Made by a program: the position numbers and the translations under genes. DNA of 16,233 nt from Nitrospira bacterium HGW-Nitrospira-1 (GTDB taxonomy: Bacteria; Nitrospirota; Thermodesulfovibrionia; Thermodesulfovibrionales; UBA6898). Location: contig PGYF01000016.1 of assembly GCA_002839535.1 (NCBI GenBank), forward strand, positions 1 through 16,233, in the 5' to 3' direction. Every line of letters begins with the position of its first letter. The stretch's first letter is position 1. The notes below the pieces were generated by a model. It was not told the origin of the DNA. It worked only from the letters and a program-made list of their open reading frames with translations, and did not search any database. Below are positions 1-7,311 of this stretch, piece after piece.

Positions 1-99
1 TTCTCTAAAACAACATGCCCTTTTTTATCAACCTTATGACAGGAACTGCAGAAAAATGGTCCTCTTACCCCTCTCCTCAAGAAATACCTTCTTTCTTCT
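1..99 (-). pseudogene. Fragment of a multiheme cytochrome c, cut by the IS and the window edge
   Basis: Read on the minus strand from 99 down to 1, one frame stays open and encodes a basic stretch followed by GPFFCSSCHKVDKKGHVVLE. CSSCH is a CXXCH heme c attachment motif, and the His a few residues later could be a distal ligand. The frame runs off the window edge. Its upstream part is missing because the IS left end starts at 100; codons read across the junction come from the IS and include a stop. Gene direction matches the cytochrome operon to the right, so this is probably the remainder of the next gene of that cluster. Only about 33 codons are visible, so the family cannot be named, and a chance ORF is not excluded. 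Confidence 0.45.
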
Positions 100-125
100 G
101 GCTCATCGTGAAGTCGTGTGGGTCA
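100..125 (+). repeat. IS left terminal inverted repeat (IRL)
   Basis: It starts GGCTCATCG and ends TCGTGTGGGTCA. It pairs with the reverse complement of 1434-1459, with five mismatches confined to the outer 14 positions. Confidence 0.8.
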
Positions 126-211
126 AAGGATGAGTTAAAGGCAGTATAACATGGTGTCAGATAAAGATAAAAGAGCTTTTAAAGGGATGAAGAAAACTGT
201 ATGATTTGTGG

Positions 212-1431
212 ATGGGAAAAAAGAGACGATTACTGGACGAATATCAGTTCCCCGGATTTCGACCGCGATCGGAAATACAGGGGATATTTGGAGATCCACG
301 AGCCCGAGTCATCCGGCTTAAGAGGATCCAAAAAAAACGATCTGCGGATGTTGCGGTACGGCACATCGGAGCCACTACGACAAGAAAGTACAACGGACAC
401 GGGATCTGTCCTGTGGGGATGCCCGGATATACATGGAGGCGGAGGTACGGAGAGTCAAGTGCAAGAAGTGCGGGACAGTGAAACGAGAGAAACTGCCATG
501 GCTGGCGAACAATCCCTTCTACACAAAGCGATTTGCCTGCTACGTGGGACGGAAGTGTCGAGCCATGACAGTCAAGGATGTAGCAAAAGAGTTGAAACTG
601 GATTGGCACGCGGTAAAGACCTTGGACAAAGAGTACATGCAGGAACAGCTTCGGAGAAATCCGGTAGCTGCGCCTCGGGCAATCGGGATAGACGAAATAT
701 CTCTGCGAAAAGGGCATACCTACCGAATAGTTGTCAGCGATATGGAAAGAGGAAAGCCGATCTGGTTTGGCGGCGAGGACCGCTCAGAGGCGAGTCTTGA
801 TCTGTTTTACAACTCATTGGGGCCGAAGAAGAGCAAGAAGATTGAGCTTGCGGTAATGGACATGTGGAAAGCCTTTGAGAAATCAACGAGGAAGAACGTT
901 CCCCAAGCGGCAATCCTGTACGACAAGTTTCACGTTATGAGGCATCTGGGAGATGCATTGGACAAGATAAGGAAAATGGAATACGGGCGTCTTTCCGGGA
1001 AAGATCGGTCATACATCAAGGGACAGAAGTATACACTCTTATCGAACCGCGAGAACCTCACGCTTGACGGTCGCAAGGCATTAAAGAAACTGCTGGGGGC
1101 TAATAAACGGCTCAATACAGCTTATGTTTTAAGAGAATCCTTCGGACAACTCTGGAGCTATCAGACGGAAGGCTGGGCACGACGGTTCTTCGACAATTGG
1201 AAGGAATCACTGAAATGGCAAAGGCTGAACCCCTATGAGAAGTTTGCTGCGATGATCGACCGTCACTGGGCCGGTATCGGCGCCTATAGCAGACCTGAGA
1301 ATAAAGTTTCATTGGGATTCGTTGAGGGATTAAACAACAAGATTCGAGTGATCCAAAGAAGGGCTTACGGTTTACGCGACGAGGAGTATCTCCGACTGAA
1401 AATCCTTACCTGTATGCTCAAGGAGATATAA
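212..1431 (+). CDS. ISL3-family transposase, two frames joined by a putative -1 frameshift
   Basis: The catalytic part is one open frame (322-1431; first ATG at 433). It carries a zinc-finger-like region (ICGCCG, then VKCKKCG), the ISL3 signature IGIDEISLRKGHTY with its first catalytic Asp, the YDKFHVM motif and a C-terminal region ending FVEGLNNKIRVIQRRAYG. Translation from 433 gives 332 aa and would cut the zinc finger in half. The missing N-terminus lies in the -1-related frame from ATG 212 (TTG 206 is possible), giving LLDEYQFPGFRP up to the A8 run at 330-337. There A_AAA_AAA would let ribosomes slip -1 and continue as KKTICGCCG. The fused product would be about 405 aa, usual for the family. 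The catalytic frame has a stop at 319-321, so it cannot supply its own N-terminus. A plain inactivating frameshift is the alternative. Confidence 0.8.
330..337 (+). promoter_or_regulatory. A8 slippery site, putative -1 frameshift signal
   Basis: Eight A residues are read in the upstream frame as cAA AAA AAA cga. This contains A_AAA_AAA, a known type of -1 slip heptamer in IS elements. Slipping joins the N-terminal frame to the zinc-finger and catalytic frame exactly where the upstream frame stops making family sense. No downstream stem-loop was verified. Confidence 0.5.
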
Positions 1432-1433
1432 AA

Positions 1434-1459
1434 TGACCCACACGATTACGCGAAGACCC
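1434..1459 (-). repeat. IS right terminal inverted repeat (IRR)
   Basis: Read inward on the minus strand it starts GGGTCTTCG and ends TCGTGTGGGTCA, the same inner 12-mer as the left end. It begins two bases after the transposase stop codon. Confidence 0.8.
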
Positions 1460-1876
1460 TCTTTTTTAATACATTTTCCAAATCCTGTATCCTGGAATCA
1501 AGCAGAGTGAGCCTCTGCTCATAACTTTTCGTCATCCTATTCAAGGCGTCAGCAAAGGCTCACTGATGGATTTTGCATATAATTTAATCCTGTATAGCGG
1601 TCCTGCTATCCTGTGGCTATACAACACTCCTATTGCTAATATCCCTGCGGCCATCAGGAGATAAAAGACGGCATTTATCTGAATTGTCTTTATGAGCAGT
1701 GTCTCCTTAAATCCGGTCAGGATTGATAAGACTGCGCTATAATGTGTGTTCAGCGGCCTATAAAGATCAAAATAAAGCATTAAAGCTGATATGGTTATGC
1801 CGAGAAAATATATAAATAAAAGCAGGAAAAGAAAATTTCCTGGATAACCCTTCTTTATTATCTCTGTTGTCTTCAT
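1460..1876 (-). pseudogene. Two-transmembrane HAMP-like protein, internally deleted and cut by the IS
   Basis: It starts with ATG at 1876 (MKTTEIIKKG), with GGAGG about 10 nt upstream and 13 nt after the 12-heme gene. Two hydrophobic segments (about residues 14-36 and 66-88) flank a short outside loop. HRIAGPLYRIKLYAKSISE follows, the start of a HAMP-like linker in membrane proteins that accompany cytochrome clusters. The frame then ends early (stop near 1541). The frame beside it resumes with AFADALNRMTKSYEQRL and a coiled-coil-like tail up to 1460, the usual continuation of such proteins after a GDL-type HAMP segment that is absent here. I infer an internal deletion of roughly 15-20 codons with loss of frame near 1560. 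The IS removes whatever followed. It probably once anchored or signalled for the conduit; its function is unknown. Confidence 0.7.
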
Positions 1877-1889
1877 GGGAGCGCCTCCA

Positions 1890-3599
1890 TTAGTATGATT
1901 TCGGCATGTGAACTTCTCCATGGCAAGACAAATAGCATCTGCCCGTAAAGGTCCCCAGGTCTTCAAAATACAGCCTTCCCTGATTGTCAGGATGGACAAT
2001 GGTAGTATCAAAATTTATCAGGTGCCTGTTATTTATCAGGTTCCCCTGTGTTGAGCTTATCCCGTGAGCATCGTGGCAGGCGGAGCATGGCGCATTTTCC
2101 ATAATATGGAACCAATGCCCATTAGGCCCCTTAAAGCTCTGGTCGCCGAGGATGCTCGCCCTGCTATGGCATTTATAACAAAGGGCATATGCAGTAGGGC
2201 TTTCTCCAGTGTTATCTGTTGTTGTATAGTTTTGAGCAAGCAGGTATTTATTAATTGAACCGTGCGGCCCTTTTGGACCAAGGGCGTTATCATTATTATG
2301 ACAATCTGCGCAGTATATTTTGCTTGTTGTCGTGTAAGGAGGGAGAAGGCTTGGGACATTCGGATTAACCCCCTGTGTCTCTATAGGGTGATATGACGGG
2401 TTTGACGGGTCAAACTCAAGTCTTGTATTGAGCTGCGCTATCTGCCGGGTAACAGGCAAAGTGGTTATCACATTATAATCCGCATGACACTTGAAACATA
2501 TCTCGTAGGAATTTGTTGACACAGGAATCTGCTGCCCCCCTGCATTTATTCCCTTAACGCCTTTTAGAGGTCCTGTAATATTTGGCGCAGAAGCAGTAGT
2601 TCCGTCTGACCAGTGCGGGTTATGACAATCAACACATTCAACATGTTTCTGGACGCTGCCTGATGTAAAATCCTCTACCGGGTCATGTATGCCCGCATAA
2701 TTCTGCACAAAATGTCCGTATGGTTTAATGAGTTCATTCTCGATATTCTTCGATGCCGCATTTCCGTTGTGGCAGACAAGACAATTATCCTCTTCAAATG
2801 AATAATTCAAGAGTCTCTGATGCCCGCCTGCCGTATGGGGCATATGGCAATTCTCGCAGCCGTTTTGGGAAACCGTGGAATATGGCGTGCGCGGCCACGG
2901 GTTCGTGCCGGAGCCATTCCATTGCTTGTTGGATGTGGAATGAGAAGTCGTCAGCCACCCGTCCTTGTCGTGACAGGTAATGCAAAGACCGGAATTCTGA
3001 TTGGACGTCACGAGAAATTTGCCGTAACTGTTATTATGCGGATCATGGCATGCTGTGCACTGCAATTCCTTGTTTTTGTCGAGCTTCACCTGCTGGGTCA
3101 ATCCAGAGGGGTCGGCAAGTTCAAGGTTGACGCCGGCGAGGCTGCTGTCATAAACAACGGAGACAGGGTGGTCGTCCGAAAGATCCGTGCCGAGCCTGGT
3201 CGGCCCATCAGGCATGAAGCGGAGCCCTCCGGCAAATGGGATTTCCTGCGGTCTCGTAAGCAATGCGCCGAGGGCGACTGTCCTGTCATGACAGCTAAGA
3301 CATAGCTTTGACGCCCCTGTCGGCTGGCCAACTGTCGCATGAAGTGTTGAACTTTCATATGTAATATAATTCTGCGTTGTATCACTGCGATTCCAGAGAT
3401 AGGGTATGTCCCGCCGTGCATTATGGGGCGTATGGCAGAATATGCAGACTTCCCCCTCTGTAGTTGATTTTATCGGCCCGGGACCTGCCATAGAGAGGTT
3501 GTGCTTTGTATCGAGGATGCCGCCATAAGATACCTTAATGGCAATAAAATAACATGCCGCTATTGTTACGAATATGCCTATTTTGGATATTCTGCTCAT
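1890..3599 (-). CDS. Dodecaheme c-type cytochrome
   Basis: A 569-residue exported protein with 11 CXXCH motifs (CIFCH, CLSCH, CTACH, CITCH, CENCH, CLVCH, CVDCH, CFKCH, CADCH, CYKCH, CSACH) and a last motif CYLSCH, which has three residues between the cysteines; 12 hemes are therefore likely. Many motifs are followed by xPH or xAH, as in paired-CXXCH domains. The N-terminus (MSRISK, then a hydrophobic run ending TIAAC) is a signal peptide. IAAC could serve as a lipobox, but hydrophobic residues continue after it, so lipidation is uncertain. ATG 3599 has GAGGGGG upstream and forms TGATG with the restored end of the NHL gene before it, implying translational coupling (GTG 3602 is also possible). 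Size and position fit the large electron-carrying cytochrome of a porin-cytochrome conduit. Residues about 50-215 resemble the separate tetraheme protein. Confidence 0.92.
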   Translation of the reverse strand: MSRISKIGIFVTIAACYFIAIKVSYGGILDTKHNLSMAGPGPIKSTTEGEVCIFCHTPHNARRDIPYLWNRSDTTQNYITYESSTLHATVGQPTGASKLCLSCHDRTVALGALLTRPQEIPFAGGLRFMPDGPTRLGTDLSDDHPVSVVYDSSLAGVNLELADPSGLTQQVKLDKNKELQCTACHDPHNNSYGKFLVTSNQNSGLCITCHDKDGWLTTSHSTSNKQWNGSGTNPWPRTPYSTVSQNGCENCHMPHTAGGHQRLLNYSFEEDNCLVCHNGNAASKNIENELIKPYGHFVQNYAGIHDPVEDFTSGSVQKHVECVDCHNPHWSDGTTASAPNITGPLKGVKGINAGGQQIPVSTNSYEICFKCHADYNVITTLPVTRQIAQLNTRLEFDPSNPSYHPIETQGVNPNVPSLLPPYTTTSKIYCADCHNNDNALGPKGPHGSINKYLLAQNYTTTDNTGESPTAYALCYKCHSRASILGDQSFKGPNGHWFHIMENAPCSACHDAHGISSTQGNLINNRHLINFDTTIVHPDNQGRLYFEDLGTFTGRCYLSCHGEVHMPKSY

Positions 3600-3618
3600 C
3601 ACGGAAGTTCCCCCTCTT

Positions 3619-4641
3619 TCAGGTACTGAAATATCTGGACCCTCTTATTATAATATATATCCTGTCCTTTTTGTCAATGAATATTCCCGATGGAAGCCAG
3701 AACTCGCCATATCCATGCCCCGGACCTCCGAAAGACATAAGGAGACGTCCATATTTATCAAAAATTTGCACATTGTCAAAAAGCGCGTCAACCACATAAA
3801 TATTCCCGTCGCTGTCAGCCGCTGATCCCTTTGGACTTGAAAAATAGCCGGGGCTGTCACCGGCTGAACCAAAGGACTTTATAAACCCGCCCTCCGGTGT
3901 TAAGACCTGCACCCTGAAGTTGAGCGAATCGGTCACAAGGATATTGCCGTCCTGTGAAACGGATATATGAGTAGGCGAGTGGAATCTTCCACCTTCCATC
4001 CCCATGATCCCTTTCAGGCTGTGATCGTTCAGGGCAAATCTCAGGATGCTTGAATTTATTGTATCAACAACCAGCAATTCATCTGTTTTTTCATTTATTG
4101 CAATCCCTGTAGGCCTTCCAATAGAGCCGCTCTTTATTTCTTCCTCAAGATAAACCCCCTCTTTTGTGAATATCTTAACCACAGCCTTTGCAGAATCAGA
4201 GACATAGATACGGCCCCTCCTGTTATCAATCGCAATGTCTATCGGGGAAACAAAGTCCGCGCCCTTTTCCGGAAATGCAAAATACCTGCCTCTCTTCACG
4301 TCATACACATGGATTTTTCTTAAAAAATTATCGACCACATACAGCCTCCCCTCCGCATCCACCTCAAGCCCATGGGGGTTTATCATGGAAGGCTCCACCT
4401 TACCGGCAAGGAACCTGATAAAACTCTTTATTACACCTTCTTTTATGCCCATGTCCTCGGGCCTTGATATGGAATTCACGAAGCTTATCCTTGGAATATC
4501 AGGGGGCTTCGGCCAGATAATGTCGGGAAGCGGCTCTCTTTTTTCCACAGCCATTTTGAAACAGCCTGAGCATAGGATTAGAAAAATCAATGCCGGACAT
4601 ATTGCTGTTGCGTATCTTCTGTTTCTGAGCGTTTTAATCAT
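3619..4641 (-). CDS. NHL-repeat beta-propeller lipoprotein, frameshifted near its C-terminus
   Basis: ATG 4641 (MIKTLRNRR) is chosen because GAGGG lies 6 nt upstream; the ATG at 4647 would abut it. A lipoprotein signal follows, with lipobox LCSGC. A PPDIPRISFVNSI segment matches the N-terminal segment of the other NHL protein here. Repeated NHL blades come next (GRLYVVDN, GRIYVSDS, NILVTDS, NIYVVDA) and form a propeller. The last blade reads DRIYIIIRGSRYFST then stop. The neighbouring frame reads YNKRVQIFQYLKEGELP and stops at 3599-3601, overlapping the next gene's ATG as TGATG. A blade of the type DRIYvadsYNKRVQIFQYL is expected, so about 10 nt have been lost near 3652-3655. The protein may still fold with a damaged last blade. 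Likely a periplasm-facing or surface lipoprotein of the conduit; its role is unproven. Confidence 0.85.
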   Translation of the reverse strand: MIKTLRNRRYATAICPALIFLILCSGCFKMAVEKREPLPDIIWPKPPDIPRISFVNSISRPEDMGIKEGVIKSFIRFLAGKVEPSMINPHGLEVDAEGRLYVVDNFLRKIHVYDVKRGRYFAFPEKGADFVSPIDIAIDNRRGRIYVSDSAKAVVKIFTKEGVYLEEEIKSGSIGRPTGIAINEKTDELLVVDTINSSILRFALNDHSLKGIMGMEGGRFHSPTHISVSQDGNILVTDSLNFRVQVLTPEGGFIKSFGSAGDSPGYFSSPKGSAADSDGNIYVVDALFDNVQIFDKYGRLLMSFGGPGHGYGEFWLPSGIFIDKKDRIYIIIRGSRYFST

Positions 4642-4657
4642 ATTCATCCCTCTTTCA

Positions 4658-6592
4658 TCAAAATATCGCTCTTTTGACCCTGAAAAGTATGGAATGCCTG
4701 TCAAGACTCTGGCCACTGTTCAGGTCATCCTGATTCACAAATCTGTAGGAGACGTCTCCGTTCCAGATGCCGTAAAACCATTCAACCAACGCTGATCCAC
4801 CCTTGTCCACAGTCATCTTTGAAATCCCGTTAACCCTCGAATAAGAGCCCTCAAGCCTCAGTCCGGCCCATCTTGAAAACCTCCATTGAAGGTTAGACCT
4901 GAAGCCGTAAAACTTCTCTGTCTCGTTTCTGTCCTTTAATTTTGTCTCTCCATAATTTCCTGAAATCCCTAAAAAGAGATTATCCCTGAGTCTGAATTTC
5001 AGATTTTCATCTGCGAGCCATCTGCTGACAGAGACCCCGGAAGTCCTTTCGGAATCCTCGTAGAGCAGCATTGTGGCGCTCCATTTCCATTCCAACTCCG
5101 TGTCCACGGTCTGCGTTGTGTCGTTACCCAGCGCGTCAGGGGGTATCCCTGACAGGAAGTTCTCCTGCGAATGAGAATACCTGTAGTTGATCCTCAAGGC
5201 AGACCAGAGATTAAGCCCGACGCCGTAAGACCGGCCGAAGATAGAGGAATCAAAGGCAGGATTGCTCAAATAAGTATACCTCGCCGAGACCCCGGCTCCA
5301 TCTGCAATGGCGCCGAAGGATGTGCGGCTCAGCCTCACAAATGTTCCTATGGTCTCAACCGTATAATCCATGTCTTTAATATAAACGATAGTATGATCCG
5401 CATTGGTGACAACGATGGAACTCAAATCCACATTTTGATTATTGAGGGACGTCACATCCCCTGTGTTGAGTACATGAGACTCATCTATTACCTGAAGAAA
5501 CGCCTCGCTGACAGACCTGTTGGTTACCCTGTAGTCATGCCCGATATTTATATAAAGCATGCCATAGGGGATGCTGCGGCGGTAATCAAAATTAAGGTTT
5601 CCGCCGTAGCTGCTGCCCCCTGCGCCGGTAGAACGGCTGTCCGATGCGCTAACAGATGCTGTTGTCGCGAGGTTTTCATACAGGGAGTGTGACAGGCCCG
5701 CGCCTGCGGATTTGCTGTCGGAGTGGAAGTCCCCTGAGCGTTCCATGCTGTAATTTATGTTATAGTTGGCGCTGAAGTTTTTTGTATATATCCAGTTCAG
5801 GGACTCCGACAGGGAGACGCCTGATGCGCTGAAAAAATCACTTTCCGACCTCCTGTATAAGAGACCTGAGTTAAGCAATATTTTATCGTCGGGCGTTATC
5901 CTGTATATGTTTTGCAGCCCGCTCGATAGACTCTTCGCTCTGACGGCAGTCCCCAGCGTTGTCCTTTCCTGGGCTGCGTACGTTGCATTAAGGCTGGTGT
6001 CGTTGCTTTTTTCTTTATGCCTCATATACAGGCGTATATCATCCCGGCTTTCTTTTGACTCGAAAAACCCTGTCTGGTCCGATGTGGCGTGCACATAAGC
6101 CAGTGTCGCAGGCAGCGCCTTGTATTTAAGCGTCAGGGTTGCGCCATACGTATCACCCTCGGCCTCAGACCTGCCGCCAAAGCTGTTTGTAAGGACAGAG
6201 CGGTTCCTTCTGCCGAACAGGTTCAATGTATATGGTTTGTATCGAAGGAATGTCATGTCAATGGAATAACCCAGCAAAAAGGATTTCTTTGTCGTTTCCC
6301 TTCCGGCGTCAGGTTTCTCGATTGTCTGCTGCCATTCCGGTGAAAGCCTGAGACTGTATAAAAGAACGGCTGGGTGATAAACCCATCCCTTTGTCTCTAT
6401 ATCAAGCCTTTCATTTAAGGCATGAGAGAGATACTTTGTCGCTATAAAAGGCCCCGCTCTATCTTCCGATTCCAAATTACAGGAAAGGTCTAACTCGAGT
6501 CTCGGCCTCTCAATGTAGTATTGCCTCTCTGCATATGCCTTATTTTCTGTCATACCCATAAAAAAAAGATACAGGTGATAGCTGCCCAACAC
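4658..6592 (-). CDS. Outer-membrane beta-barrel, conduit porin
   Basis: About 644 residues rich in alternating polar and aromatic beta-strand patterns (LSCNLES, TLTLKYKALPATLAYVHA, NINYSMERSG, GVGLNLWSALRINYRYSHS, LRLEGSYSRV). It ends RHSILFRVKRAIF, with the C-terminal Phe typical of BAM-inserted outer-membrane proteins. Length suits a barrel of about 20 or more strands. It lies 3' of the pentaheme lipoprotein and 5' of an NHL protein, as expected for the channel of a porin-cytochrome conduit. The start is problematic: the frame opens at GTG 6592 without a good ribosome site or a basic n-region, although GMTENKAYA-ERQ looks like a signal-peptidase site. A far better signal peptide with a ribosome site lies one frame away (GTG 6618) and would join after the T8 run. 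No sequence family was recognised beyond the barrel type. Confidence 0.85.
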   Translation of the reverse strand: MLGSYHLYLFFMGMTENKAYAERQYYIERPRLELDLSCNLESEDRAGPFIATKYLSHALNERLDIETKGWVYHPAVLLYSLRLSPEWQQTIEKPDAGRETTKKSFLLGYSIDMTFLRYKPYTLNLFGRRNRSVLTNSFGGRSEAEGDTYGATLTLKYKALPATLAYVHATSDQTGFFESKESRDDIRLYMRHKEKSNDTSLNATYAAQERTTLGTAVRAKSLSSGLQNIYRITPDDKILLNSGLLYRRSESDFFSASGVSLSESLNWIYTKNFSANYNINYSMERSGDFHSDSKSAGAGLSHSLYENLATTASVSASDSRSTGAGGSSYGGNLNFDYRRSIPYGMLYINIGHDYRVTNRSVSEAFLQVIDESHVLNTGDVTSLNNQNVDLSSIVVTNADHTIVYIKDMDYTVETIGTFVRLSRTSFGAIADGAGVSARYTYLSNPAFDSSIFGRSYGVGLNLWSALRINYRYSHSQENFLSGIPPDALGNDTTQTVDTELEWKWSATMLLYEDSERTSGVSVSRWLADENLKFRLRDNLFLGISGNYGETKLKDRNETEKFYGFRSNLQWRFSRWAGLRLEGSYSRVNGISKMTVDKGGSALVEWFYGIWNGDVSYRFVNQDDLNSGQSLDRHSILFRVKRAIF

Positions 6593-6618
6593 AAAAAGCT
6601 ATGCCGTACACGTTTCAC
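6558..6618 (-). other. Out-of-frame signal-peptide leader of the barrel gene, with T8 run
   Basis: GTG 6618 follows a GAGGAG sequence overlapping the stop of the pentaheme gene. It encodes VKRVRHSFLCWAAITCIFF, a basic n-region plus hydrophobic core. It then crosses eight T residues (6560-6567 on the complement) and stops after three more codons. With nine (or six) T residues the reading would continue in frame into MGMTENKAYAERQ of the barrel. The tract is a candidate for slippage, at replication or transcription, or for sequencing error. Confidence 0.6.
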
Positions 6619-6633
6619 AAATACTGTTGCTCC

Positions 6634-7311
6634 TCACCATATCTCGTTAAAGTCTGTTTTCAGCAGGCGGCTGTCTTTCCCCAGATGGGCATTGTGGCAT
6701 GAAATACAGTCACCCCTGTCTTTATGCGCAGCCCTGCTGAATACAAGACCTTCCGCATGGCACTGTAGGCACAGCTCATCCGCTTTTTTAAAAAGCAGGT
6801 AAAGATTAGGCCCGCTGTGCGCGCCGTGGCATAGTGTGCAGTGGCCGTCGCTCACCGGGCCGTGGAGCCATAGCCCCTCTTTATATGCGCTTTCGCGGGA
6901 TTTGGTTTTATGGCACTGCACACACAGTTTATTTAAGGGAACCACGAGTCTTCCCTGCGATATGTCCGGCTTTGCCTTCTGTCCCGGTTCCTCTTCTTTT
7001 TTGCCGACAGACCTGAAAGACGCTGTTTGAGATATTTCATGACACTGATTGCACTTCCCTGAGGCAAAGGGCCCGTGGGAGAATTGTGTCGTCATTTGAA
7101 AAGGTTTTCTCTTTTTTTTCTCTGTATATTCTGCCGGTACTGCCGCCTTTTTCTCCTCTTCCAATAGTTTTTTTTCTTCTTCAAGGGGAGGCACCCCTGT
7201 GAAAAAGAATGTCAGGACTTTATGCCTTGCATGTCTGTCACATCCTGAGATAAATATGATTAGAAGCCCGGCTGACAGCAAAAGGATTAATGTCTTATTG
7301 CTTCCCTTCAT
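6634..7311 (-). CDS. Pentaheme c-type cytochrome lipoprotein
   Basis: A 225-residue protein. ATG 7311 (MKGSNK) is preferred over an upstream start because it places a lipoprotein signal at the N-terminus with lipobox FISGC (Cys24). The first bases overlap the 3' end of the NHL gene by 17 nt, so the two are probably translationally coupled. RHKVLTFFFTGVPP at 29-42 is a segment I recall from other conduit-linked cytochromes. A charged linker (EEEKK, EKKKRK) follows, then five CXXCH motifs at about 87, 130, 158, 181 and 202 (CNQCH, CVQCH, CTLCH, CLQCH, CISCH), with HGP and HGAH histidines as likely distal ligands. A small lipid-anchored pentaheme next to a barrel parallels the ExtC-type member of Geobacter conduits; orthology is not claimed. 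Likely attached to the outer membrane and passing electrons to or from the porin-held heme wire. Confidence 0.92.
   Translation of the reverse strand: MKGSNKTLILLLSAGLLIIFISGCDRHARHKVLTFFFTGVPPLEEEKKLLEEEKKAAVPAEYTEKKKRKPFQMTTQFSHGPFASGKCNQCHEISQTASFRSVGKKEEEPGQKAKPDISQGRLVVPLNKLCVQCHKTKSRESAYKEGLWLHGPVSDGHCTLCHGAHSGPNLYLLFKKADELCLQCHAEGLVFSRAAHKDRGDCISCHNAHLGKDSRLLKTDFNEIW

Larger units (their letters stand above)
100..1459 (+). mobile_element. ISL3-family insertion sequence, 1360 bp
   Basis: The ends are 26-bp imperfect inverted repeats at 100-125 and 1434-1459, matching at 21 of 26 positions, with a perfect inner 12-mer (TCGTGTGGGTCA and its complement). Both begin with GG and resemble the GGxTCTTCG-type tips known in the ISL3 family. 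The only gene inside is an ISL3-type transposase on the plus strand, whose stop lies two bases from the right repeat. ISL3 elements usually duplicate 8 bp of target. Here the flanks 92-99 (TTTCTTCT) and 1460-1467 (TCTTTTTT) agree at only 5 of 8, so no clean target duplication is seen. The element lies in the 3' end of the HAMP-like gene. Confidence 0.85.

Noticed and set aside
100..180. Minus-strand frame reading FNSSFDPHDFTMSQKKEG, apparently upstream of the CSSCH fragment
   Set aside because: It lies inside the IS left terminal repeat and adjoining IS DNA, so it cannot be part of the host cytochrome gene.
201..800. A 199-residue plus-strand frame over the IS left half
   Set aside because: It overlaps the transposase in another frame, has no recognisable motifs and loses the zinc-finger and DDE signatures.
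2820..3305. A 161-residue plus-strand frame opposite the 12-heme gene, and similar antisense frames in the other cytochrome, barrel and purine genes
   Set aside because: Each is the complement of a well-supported coding region, with no ribosome site or family motif of its own.
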